Origin: JAEUJZ01 sp964460115
Lineage (GTDB): Bacteria; Myxococcota_A; Polyangia; Palsa-1104; JAEUJZ01
Assembly: GCA_964460115.1 (NCBI GenBank)
Contig: CAYWPR010000009.1
Coordinates: 1 to 64,000 of the forward strand
Length of the DNA: 64,000 nucleotides
Direction of reading: 5' to 3'
The translations under genes were made by a program, and so were the position numbers. The notes beneath the pieces are model-generated. The model did not search any database, was not told where the DNA came from, and was given only the letters and a program-made list of their open reading frames with translations. This document shows, piece after piece, positions 8,195 through 15,588 of the stretch; position 1 is the stretch's first letter, and each line of letters begins with the position of its first letter.

Positions 8195-9163
8195 ATGGTA
8201 GATGAGGCCAAGTTCTCCGAACGTTTCGCCACCTTAAAATCCGAAGTCGGCAAAGTCTTAGTCGGTCAGGATGCGATGATCCACCGGCTGCTGCTCGGCT
8301 TTGTCGCGGGTGGTCATATCCTGCTTGAAGGCGTGCCAGGTCTGGCCAAGACGCTGGTGATTCGCACGCTGGCCAACTGCATCGATGCCAGCTTTTCACG
8401 CATTCAATTTACCCCCGACATGTTGCCCGGGGACATCACCGGCACGCAAATCTTCAATCCCAAGGAAGGCTCTTACTCGGTCAAAAAAGGGCCCATCTTT
8501 GGCAACCTGATTCTGGCCGATGAAATCAACCGCGCGCCGGCCAAAGTGCAGGCGGCGCTTTTGGAAGCGATGCAAGAACGCCAAGTCACCCTTGGCGAGC
8601 ATACATTTCCTTTGGCCGAGCCGTTCTTGGTTCTGGCGACGCAAAACCCCATCGAGCAAGAGGGCACCTATCCGCTGCCCGAAGCACAGCTTGATCGCTT
8701 CATGATGAAAGTTCGGGTCAGCTATCCGACCAAGGATGAAGAACTAAAAATCCTCGATCGCATGGCCGGGGCCGGCAATGAACCGCAGGTCAACCGGGTG
8801 ATGAACCCGCAGGAAATTCTGGCGGCGCGCGACGCCGTACGGCAAATCTTTGTCGATGATAAGGTCAAGCGCTATGTCGTCGATCTGGTTGCCGCCACGC
8901 GCGATCCCGCTGCCCACAAGCTGCCGCAGCTCAAAAGTCTGATTGAGTGCGGGGCTTCGGTGCGCGCGTCCATCTTTCTGATTAAGGTCGCCAAGGCCAA
9001 CGCGCTGCTTGCTGGGCGCAACTATATAAGCCCGCATGATGTCAAAAGCATCGCGCACGATGTGCTGCGCCATCGCCTACTTTTGTCCTACGAGGCCGAG
9101 GCGGAAAACAAGACCGCCGATGACATCATCACGATGATTCTAAACAACGTCGAAGTTCCCTAA
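8195..9163 (+). CDS. moxR: MoxR-family AAA+ ATPase
   Basis: 322-residue MoxR-type AAA+ ATPase, a chaperone-like motor that typically works with VWA proteins encoded next to it. Seen: Walker A GVPGLAKT (residues 46-53), Walker B LILADE (105-110), sensor-1 segment LATQNPIEQEGTYPLPEAQ, and the C-terminal lid domain with ISPHDVKSIAHDVLRHR. The ATG at 8195 (MVDEAKFSERF) is chosen over an in-frame ATG at 8084, because the 37 extra residues are unlike the family. It is the first gene of the MoxR/DUF58/Bat operon; the next gene starts six bases after its stop. Confidence 0.95.
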   Translation: MVDEAKFSERFATLKSEVGKVLVGQDAMIHRLLLGFVAGGHILLEGVPGLAKTLVIRTLANCIDASFSRIQFTPDMLPGDITGTQIFNPKEGSYSVKKGPIFGNLILADEINRAPAKVQAALLEAMQERQVTLGEHTFPLAEPFLVLATQNPIEQEGTYPLPEAQLDRFMMKVRVSYPTKDEELKILDRMAGAGNEPQVNRVMNPQEILAARDAVRQIFVDDKVKRYVVDLVAATRDPAAHKLPQLKSLIECGASVRASIFLIKVAKANALLAGRNYISPHDVKSIAHDVLRHRLLLSYEAEAENKTADDIITMILNNVEVP

Positions 9164-9169
9164 GTCGCC

Positions 9170-10159
9170 ATGCTTCCGGCGGAGATCGTCAAGCAAGTCC
9201 GGCGTATTCAATTTCAGACGGGGCGCCATGTCGCCGACATGCTGGCCGGCCAGTATTTGTCGGTGTTCAAAGGCCAAGGGATGGAATTTGAAGAGGTGCG
9301 CCCCTACGTCCCCGGCGACGATGTGCGCACCATCGACTGGAACGTGACAGCGCGCATGGGTGCGCCCTATGTGAAGCGCTATCAGGAAGAACGCGAACTG
9401 ACCGTGCTACTTGTCGTGGACGTCAGCGCGTCGCAGGATTTTGGTTCGCAGGCGCGTTCCAAACGGCAAGCCGCCGTCGAGCTTTCGGCGCTGCTGGCGT
9501 TTTCAGCGATACACAACGACGACAAAGTCGGGTTACTGCTTTTTCACGGCGACGTGGAAGAATATATTCCGCCGCGCAAAGGCCAAAAACACGCCCTGCG
9601 CGTCGTGCGCGAGGTCCTGGCCCGCGGCCTGGACCAAACCCCGGCCGCGTCGATGGTTGCCCCCAAACCGGCACGCTTTGTTCTGCCCGATTGGGTGCGG
9701 CGTCAGTTTTTGCGCTTGCGCAAAGAGCGCAAAAAAGACCCCCGACGTCTGACCAGCATCGGCGGTGCGCTAGAGTTTTGTCGCCGCGTGCTGCCGCGGC
9801 GGGCCGTGCTCTTTTTAATTTCCGATTTTTTGGATGAAGGATATTTGCCGGCGCTGCGCAGCGCCAACCGGCGCCATGATGTTGTCGCTGTGCACATCAC
9901 CGATGCGCGTGAGCTCTTTTTTGAAGACAGCGGCTTGCTTTCGCTAGAGGACGCCGAGACCGGACAAAAGCAACTGGTCGATACCGGATCGGCGGCATTT
10001 CGCAAGGCCATGGCCGAAGTCGCCGCGGCGCGCCAAAAGACCCTTATAAGCCAGCTCCGTTCGGCGGGTATAGACCTTGTACATATCGATGCGACCCGCT
10101 CGGTCATCGACCCGCTGCTGGCTTTTTTTCGCATGCGCGAACGGAGGCAGCGGCGATGA
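9170..10159 (+). CDS. DUF58 (VWA-like) protein
   Basis: 329-residue DUF58 protein, the usual partner of MoxR ATPases. The DUF58 hallmark is at residues ~35-70: GQGMEFEEVRPYVPGDDVRTIDW followed by RMGAPYVKRYQEERE. A VWA-like beta strand then leads into DVSASQDFG (84-92), a MIDAS-type DxSxS that suggests metal-dependent binding of partner proteins. No transmembrane segment is evident, so it is likely cytoplasmic. The stop overlaps the next start (ATGA at 10156-10159), indicating translational coupling. Its molecular role in the complex is inferred from the gene neighbourhood. Confidence 0.93.
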   Translation: MLPAEIVKQVRRIQFQTGRHVADMLAGQYLSVFKGQGMEFEEVRPYVPGDDVRTIDWNVTARMGAPYVKRYQEERELTVLLVVDVSASQDFGSQARSKRQAAVELSALLAFSAIHNDDKVGLLLFHGDVEEYIPPRKGQKHALRVVREVLARGLDQTPAASMVAPKPARFVLPDWVRRQFLRLRKERKKDPRRLTSIGGALEFCRRVLPRRAVLFLISDFLDEGYLPALRSANRRHDVVAVHITDARELFFEDSGLLSLEDAETGQKQLVDTGSAAFRKAMAEVAAARQKTLISQLRSAGIDLVHIDATRSVIDPLLAFFRMRERRQRR

Positions 10160-11178
10160 TTCGGCTTCTGCTCGTCAGCCTATTGCTTTGGGGCTGTCAA
10201 AAGGAAACAAAGGCCCCCGCGCTTGCCGATGCGCCGCCTGCGGATGCGCTTGTGCGAACAAGTGAAGTCGGTCCCGTGAAAGCAACGGTCACGCTAAGCC
10301 CGCAAAAGCCGCGGCTTGGCGATTCGCTGACTCTTACGTTGACCGTGCACGCCCAGCCCGAAATCAGCGTTGAAATGCCGCCCTTTGGGGATGCCTTGGG
10401 ACGCTTCGCCATCAAAAACTATACGCCGCGCACCCAAACCAATTCGGACGGCAGCAGCACGCACAGCCAGCGCTACAGTCTGGAAGTGCCGATGAGCGGC
10501 CGTCAGCGCATTCCCGCCATGCGCATCGAATTCACCGACCGGCGCGCTTCGACCAAAATAGATGCCGACGGCGGCGGCGATTCCGTCCACGAACTTTTGA
10601 CCGATGAGATTTCCATCGAGATCGCTTCGGTGTTGCCGGAAAACGACAAAAACTACGAACTACGTGGCCTGCGCGGGCCGCTAGATGAAAGTCTGCGCAC
10701 GACGCAGCTTTATCGGCTGGCTGCAGTCCTTGGCCTTGTGGCTCTTTGCGGGGTGGCAATTGGGCTAGTCCTTCATCTGCGCCGGCGCGCGCGGCTGCAA
10801 GTACGCATCAGCGCTTATGACGTGGCCATGCAGCGTCTGTTCAAACTGCAAAGCCGCGGCTTTCCCGCTGCGCAGGATGTTGACCGCTTTTATGTCGAGC
10901 TTTCCGATATCGTCAGGCGCTACATCGAAGACCGCTATGGCGTGCGCGCCCCAGAACTGACGACTGAGGAATTTTTGCGCGAGGCGCGGCAGCAGCTACG
11001 TTTGGCCCAGGCCCAGCGCGATCTACTAGAGGCGTTTTTATCGACTTGTGATCGCGTCAAGTTCGCCGGCTATAGACCCATCGAGTCCGAGTCGCGGCAA
11101 GTTCTGGAAGAAGCCCGCCGTTTTCTGCAAGACACCCGGCTTTCAGCAACGCCGCAGCCGCAGGAGGCTCGGCCATGA
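10156..11178 (+). CDS. Lipoprotein with DUF4381/BatD-like architecture
   Basis: 340-residue membrane-anchored protein of the Bat operon. The N-terminus ends in LLLWGC (lipobox). An Ig-like extracytoplasmic domain follows (VTLSPQKPRLGDSLTLTLTV, typical of the first strands of BatD-like domains), then one transmembrane helix near residues 190-212 (LYRLAAVLGLVALCGVAIGL), then a cytoplasmic helical domain with RRYIEDRYGVRAPELTTEEFL, a signature of DUF4381-type proteins. A lipoprotein signal plus a transmembrane helix would place the N-terminal half outside and the C-terminal half inside. It overlaps both neighbours by four bases (ATGA). Confidence 0.85.
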   Translation: MIRLLLVSLLLWGCQKETKAPALADAPPADALVRTSEVGPVKATVTLSPQKPRLGDSLTLTLTVHAQPEISVEMPPFGDALGRFAIKNYTPRTQTNSDGSSTHSQRYSLEVPMSGRQRIPAMRIEFTDRRASTKIDADGGGDSVHELLTDEISIEIASVLPENDKNYELRGLRGPLDESLRTTQLYRLAAVLGLVALCGVAIGLVLHLRRRARLQVRISAYDVAMQRLFKLQSRGFPAAQDVDRFYVELSDIVRRYIEDRYGVRAPELTTEEFLREARQQLRLAQAQRDLLEAFLSTCDRVKFAGYRPIESESRQVLEEARRFLQDTRLSATPQPQEARP

Positions 11179-12215
11179 GCCTGGCATTGGTGCTGCCCGT
11201 CGAGTTTCGCCAGCCGGCGATGCTGCCGCTAATACTCTTGGCGCTGCCGGTTTTTTGGTGGGCGCGGCGCAGCGGCGGCCGAATTCTGTTTTCATCGCTG
11301 CGTCTTTTGCCACAAAGCATAAAGACCTGGCGCATGCGGCTTGGCTTTTTGCCGCCGCTCTTGCTGGCTGTGGCAACGGCTCTTTTGGCCATCGCCCTGT
11401 CCGGTCCACGCGTTGCGGATCGTCAGACGCGGGTCAAAAAGCAAGGCATCGCCATCATGCTGGCCATCGATGTTTCCGGATCGATGCAGGCGCTTGATTT
11501 GTCGGAACCGGATCGCGAGCGGACGCGACTAGATGCCGTGCGCGAGGTCCTTTTGAAATTTGTCAAAGGCGGTAGCGGGCTGCTCGGCCGCCCCGACGAC
11601 CTGATTGGCATTGTCAGCTTCGCGGCATACGCCGACACCCGCTGCCCGCTGACCTTGGATCACGACAATTTGCTAAGCGCGGCCCATAACCTGCAAATTG
11701 TCACCCAGCAAGACGAGGATGGCACTGCCATCGGCGAAGGACTGGGACTGGCTTTAGAACGTCTGCGCGAATCCAAAGCCAAATCCAAAGTAGCCATTTT
11801 GCTGACCGACGGCGTCAACAATCGCGGCGACACCGCTCCGCTGCAAGCCGCCGAACTGGCCGTGACCATCGGCGTCAAGGTTTATACGGTCGGCGCCGGC
11901 ACAAACGGCATGGCGCCGGTGCGCGTCACTGATCCCTTCGGGCGCAGCATGCTGACGCGCATGCCGGTTGAAATCGATGAAAAAATGCTCAAAGCCATCG
12001 CCGACAAGACCGGCGGTCGCTACTACCGCGCCACCGATGCGGAAACGCTAGAGCTCGTCTATCGCCAAATCGATGCCTTAGAGCGCAGCGAATTCATCGA
12101 GCAGCGCTACCGGCAGTATCGCGAATACTACCCGCACGTGCTGATTTTGGGATTGCTGCTTTCCGCCCTTGCCTGGCTTTTGCAAGCCGCGGTGCTGCGG
12201 AGGCTTCCCGAATGA
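11175..12215 (+). CDS. batA: VWA-domain membrane protein, BatA-like
   Basis: 346-residue BatA-like protein. Two N-terminal transmembrane segments (about residues 14-29 and 58-76, the second LPPLLLAVATALLAIAL) are followed by a VWA domain with an intact MIDAS DVSGSM (99-104) and later a TDGVNN strand, then a C-terminal transmembrane helix (VLILGLLLSALAWLL). This is the classical BatA layout: membrane anchors around a VWA domain thought to bind partners in the periplasm or at the membrane. Bat proteins were linked to aerotolerance in Bacteroides and to stress resistance elsewhere. It is translationally coupled on both sides by ATGA overlaps. Confidence 0.92.
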   Translation: MSLALVLPVEFRQPAMLPLILLALPVFWWARRSGGRILFSSLRLLPQSIKTWRMRLGFLPPLLLAVATALLAIALSGPRVADRQTRVKKQGIAIMLAIDVSGSMQALDLSEPDRERTRLDAVREVLLKFVKGGSGLLGRPDDLIGIVSFAAYADTRCPLTLDHDNLLSAAHNLQIVTQQDEDGTAIGEGLGLALERLRESKAKSKVAILLTDGVNNRGDTAPLQAAELAVTIGVKVYTVGAGTNGMAPVRVTDPFGRSMLTRMPVEIDEKMLKAIADKTGGRYYRATDAETLELVYRQIDALERSEFIEQRYRQYREYYPHVLILGLLLSALAWLLQAAVLRRLPE

Positions 12216-13267
12216 CCGGCTTCCATTTCGAGTGCGGAGAGTTTCTTCATCTATTGTGGCCGGCGCTCGGCTTGGTGGCGCTCTTGGCGTATCTGGAGAT
12301 TCGCCATTCGAATAAGCTATTTCGCTTCATTTCGGCGCCTATGCAGTTGCGCCTGGCCAGCCGTTTGCCGATGGGCCGGCGTTTGTTGCGGCTTGGCCTT
12401 ATCTTGCTCATGCTAGTCAGTGGCATCTTGGCCTTGTGCCGTCCGCAAACTCTGGGGGAATTGGAGACGGTTTCAAGCTCTCAGGTCGCCGCGGACATCA
12501 TGGTGGTGCTGGATGTTTCGCGCAGCATGCTGGCCGAAGATGCCGCCCCCAGTCGCTTGCAGCGCGCCAAGGCCGAGGTGGTGGATTTGCTTGGCAAGCT
12601 AAAGGGCCAGCGCGTGGGCCTTGTGGCCTTTGCCGGACGGGCGCAGGTGCTTTGTCCGCTGACCCCCGATTACGGCTTTTTTCGCGTCATTTTGGATCGC
12701 ACCGATACCCGCAGCGTCGGCCGCGGCGGCACCCGCATTGGCGAAGGGCTGCGCATTGCCAAAGATGCATTTGGCGGTGGCAGCGGTGCGCGCCTAGTGC
12801 TGCTGATTACCGATGGCGAAGATCAGGATTCTTATCCGGTCGAAGTCGCCAGAGAGCTGAAAAAAGCCAATATCCGGGTCGTGGCCATCGGTTTTGGCGA
12901 TGAGCGCGGCAGCGAAATAACCCTGACCGATTCGCATACCGGAGCCCGCAGCTTTCTTGTCGACCGCTCCGGACAGCTTGTGCGCTCGCGTCTAGACGGC
13001 AAAACGCTGCGCGAGATTGCGCTAAGTACCGACGGTGCATACATTCCGGCGGGGGTGGCGGCGCTAGATCTGGAATCGATACTGAAAGAACACATCGCGC
13101 CGCTTGTGCACGATTCCAAAGCCACCGCAATGCGCGCCATTCCCAAAGAGCACTATCCGGAATTTATCCTTATCTGCCTGCTGGCGCTTTGTGCCGCCGT
13201 GCGTCTTGGCAAAGGGGCGCAGCCCGCATCGCTGCGCGCTCGCCTGGAACGGGGGGAAAGGCCATGA
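12212..13267 (+). CDS. batB: VWA-domain membrane protein, BatB-like
   Basis: 351-residue paralogue of the preceding protein with the same layout: N-terminal transmembrane segments (LLWPALGLVALLAYL and LGLILLMLVSGILAL), then a VWA domain with MIDAS DVSRSM (101-106) and ITDGEDQD, and a C-terminal hydrophobic segment (FILICLLALCAAV). The MIDAS here has Arg in place of Gly (DxSxS is kept), which is common in BatB. It probably forms a complex with the BatA-like and TPR proteins (inference from conserved gene order). The stop codon overlaps the next start (ATGA at 13264-13267). Confidence 0.92.
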   Translation: MTGFHFECGEFLHLLWPALGLVALLAYLEIRHSNKLFRFISAPMQLRLASRLPMGRRLLRLGLILLMLVSGILALCRPQTLGELETVSSSQVAADIMVVLDVSRSMLAEDAAPSRLQRAKAEVVDLLGKLKGQRVGLVAFAGRAQVLCPLTPDYGFFRVILDRTDTRSVGRGGTRIGEGLRIAKDAFGGGSGARLVLLITDGEDQDSYPVEVARELKKANIRVVAIGFGDERGSEITLTDSHTGARSFLVDRSGQLVRSRLDGKTLREIALSTDGAYIPAGVAALDLESILKEHIAPLVHDSKATAMRAIPKEHYPEFILICLLALCAAVRLGKGAQPASLRARLERGERP

Positions 13268-15585
13268 AGCGCACTGGGCTTGCCTGGCTACTTCTGTGTA
13301 TGCCAGTGCTGGCGCTGGCTGCCGAACCACCGGCAGTGCCCGCCAAAAAGGAACCGCCGCGCAAAAGCTATAATCAGGCGCGCGACGCATTTTTGCGCAG
13401 CGATTTTGCGCAAGCCGAGACCGGATTTTTATCCGCCCGCGATTCGGCGGAAAGCGATGACGAGGTGCGCTTTCGCGCCGCGTTCAATCTGGCGCTGACT
13501 TATGCGCGCAAAGCGGATGCGCTGCTCAAAGACAAGCCGCAAGACGCGCTGTCCGCTTTGCGGCAAAGCGCCGCCTGGTTTCGCGACGCGGTGCATGGTC
13601 GTCCGGACGATTCCGATGCTCGTCATAATCTGGAATTGGTCCTGCGCCGTATCGAGCAGCTTGCGGATCAATTAAATAAGGAACAAAACGCCTTGCTCGC
13701 GCGGCTTACGCGCGTCATTCAAGATCAGCGGTCGCTGCGCGACCGGCTGCGCGGACTGCTTTTGCGAGTGAACCAATCCGGAGCCGCCAGCGAACCGCTA
13801 AGTTTTCATGGCGAGTTTGAAGAAGCCTCGACCTTTGAACGCACACTTTTGTCTGATGCCGGCGCGATTTTGGACCTGGCCGGTGAAGAGCGCGACCACC
13901 TGTCCAAGCGCGCCGAAAAAGATCGTTCTGCCGAAGAGCAGGGCAAGCTGGTGCAGCTTCAGAACCTGGAACACTATCTGAACCTTGGACGCGGCACCAT
14001 GGCGGAAGTGGCGCGGCTGTTGCGGCGCTTGCAGGGGGATCGCGCGCACCATCAAGCCGACCAAGCCGTCAGCGAACTCAAGCGGGCCATGGAACAGCTT
14101 TTGGACCCGGTGACTGTTTTGAAAGGATTGGCATCGGATCAAACCGCAAGTCTGGGGCAAACGCGCGCCCTCGATGAGCTGCGCGGCAAAAAATTGGGCC
14201 TGGGCCCCGATTCGCAAAAAACAGAGCCGCCAGCGCCGCCGCCTTGGCTGACTTCCAGCCTGCTGCACGATCAGCAAAAAGAATTGCAGTCGCGCAGCAG
14301 CGAGCTATTGGCCCGCTTGCAAGCCGGCGTCGAACATGAAAGCGCGGGCGCCGCGGCAGGCAATTCAGCGAATCAATCACCGGGCAATGCGCCGGAGGAT
14401 CCTCGGCAAGTTGCGCAGCGCCAGCGCCTCGTCGAAGGGGCGCGGCAGGCGATTCCGCTTCTGAAAGAGGCGACGACGGCCATGGAGCAGGCGCAAAGCG
14501 CGCTTATGGCGGAGCAGCTTGCGCCCGCCACCCGCGCCCAGGGCTTGGCGCTGCACAATCTTTTGCGCGCGCTTGAGCGTTTTAGCGGCATTCGCGATCT
14601 TATCGAGCTTGCCTACGGCGAACAAAGCCAATTGGTGGCGCTTTTGGGGCCGGCGGCGCAGGCAGAGCTGGCCAAGCTGTCCGCCGCCGAACGCAGCACT
14701 TTGCTGACGGATGGCGTTTTGCGCAATCAGGATCGCTTGTCGCGGCTGAAAGGACTTTTTGCCGACGAGCTTGCGGCGCTGCAAGCTCCGGCCGAGCCGG
14801 CTGGCGCAAGTTCGGGGGCGCCCAAAGAAGACGCGGAAAAACAGGCGGCGGAAAAACAGCGCTACGAACAAGCCGAACAGATTCGCCAGCTCGCAGAGAA
14901 ATCCGTCGTACACCTGGCCGAGCTGCAGAAGCAAAAAGGCGCTCCGCTGTCGGCGACTGCGGAAGAAGGACGCAAGCATCTTGAAGATTTGCGCCGGCTG
15001 TTTTTCTCGGTCGTAGAGCACTTGAAGGAACTTTTGCGCAATCAAACCGAGACGCATGATCGTACTAGCTCGGCGCAGGCTGAGAAAAATGATTTTGAAA
15101 AGCAGCGCAAGCTTGGTCCGCTTTTGCAGACGCAAAAAGAGCATGCCGAGATGGGCAAAGCGATAGGCGAAGCTTTGGCGGCCCAGGCCGATCAAGCCGG
15201 AAACGCTACGGAACCGCAGGCCAAGCAAGCGCAAAAGACCCTGAGCGATGCCGCACTAGAAGTGCGCAAAGGCCAGGAAGCGATGGCCGGCGCCGCGACG
15301 ATGCTGCAGGAAGATTTGGATTCGGCCAAACCGGTGTCGGCGGATCTGGAACCGCCAATCGAAGCCCAAAAGCAGGCGATGGCGCATCTGGAAGCAGCGA
15401 TTCACATTTTGGAACCACCGCAACAGCAGCCGCCGCAGCAGCAAAAAGAACAGCAGAATCAAGAGCAGCAGATCTCGCAGGATCAAGCAGCCCGGCGCTT
15501 ACAAGCCATTCGCGAAAAAGAAGCCGAGCGGCAACGACACAAGCAGCCGCCAAGCAAGCCCGAGCCGGTGGAAAAGGACTGGTAA
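13264..15585 (+). CDS. Secreted TPR-like and coiled-coil protein, BatC position
   Basis: 773-residue exported protein. The signal peptide (LAWLLLCMPVLALAAEPP) is followed by TPR-like helices up to ~residue 120 (YNQARDAFLRSDFAQAETGF ... DARHNLELVLRRIEQL), then several hundred residues of Ala/Glu/Gln/Arg-rich helix that reads as coiled coil, and a Gln/Pro-rich tail (PPQQQPPQQQKEQQ). In other Bat operons this slot holds BatC, a short TPR protein; this one is far longer. The ATG at 13264 overlaps the batB stop and places the signal peptide at the N-terminus, unlike the upstream in-frame ATG at 13189. A structural or scaffold role in the periplasm is inference. Confidence 0.85.
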   Translation: MKRTGLAWLLLCMPVLALAAEPPAVPAKKEPPRKSYNQARDAFLRSDFAQAETGFLSARDSAESDDEVRFRAAFNLALTYARKADALLKDKPQDALSALRQSAAWFRDAVHGRPDDSDARHNLELVLRRIEQLADQLNKEQNALLARLTRVIQDQRSLRDRLRGLLLRVNQSGAASEPLSFHGEFEEASTFERTLLSDAGAILDLAGEERDHLSKRAEKDRSAEEQGKLVQLQNLEHYLNLGRGTMAEVARLLRRLQGDRAHHQADQAVSELKRAMEQLLDPVTVLKGLASDQTASLGQTRALDELRGKKLGLGPDSQKTEPPAPPPWLTSSLLHDQQKELQSRSSELLARLQAGVEHESAGAAAGNSANQSPGNAPEDPRQVAQRQRLVEGARQAIPLLKEATTAMEQAQSALMAEQLAPATRAQGLALHNLLRALERFSGIRDLIELAYGEQSQLVALLGPAAQAELAKLSAAERSTLLTDGVLRNQDRLSRLKGLFADELAALQAPAEPAGASSGAPKEDAEKQAAEKQRYEQAEQIRQLAEKSVVHLAELQKQKGAPLSATAEEGRKHLEDLRRLFFSVVEHLKELLRNQTETHDRTSSAQAEKNDFEKQRKLGPLLQTQKEHAEMGKAIGEALAAQADQAGNATEPQAKQAQKTLSDAALEVRKGQEAMAGAATMLQEDLDSAKPVSADLEPPIEAQKQAMAHLEAAIHILEPPQQQPPQQQKEQQNQEQQISQDQAARRLQAIREKEAERQRHKQPPSKPEPVEKDW

Positions 15586-15588
15586 ACC

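Noticed and set aside
7624..8253. 209-residue minus-strand ORF opposite the small DPWII-type gene
   Set aside because: It has an irregular Ser/Arg-rich composition and overlaps both the phosphatidyltransferase end and the MoxR start.
14377..15234. 285-residue minus-strand ORF opposite the BatC-like gene
   Set aside because: It is a shadow of the Gln/Ala/Arg-rich coiled-coil gene; composition is Arg/Leu-rich without any domain, and the plus-strand frame has a signal peptide and operon overlaps.
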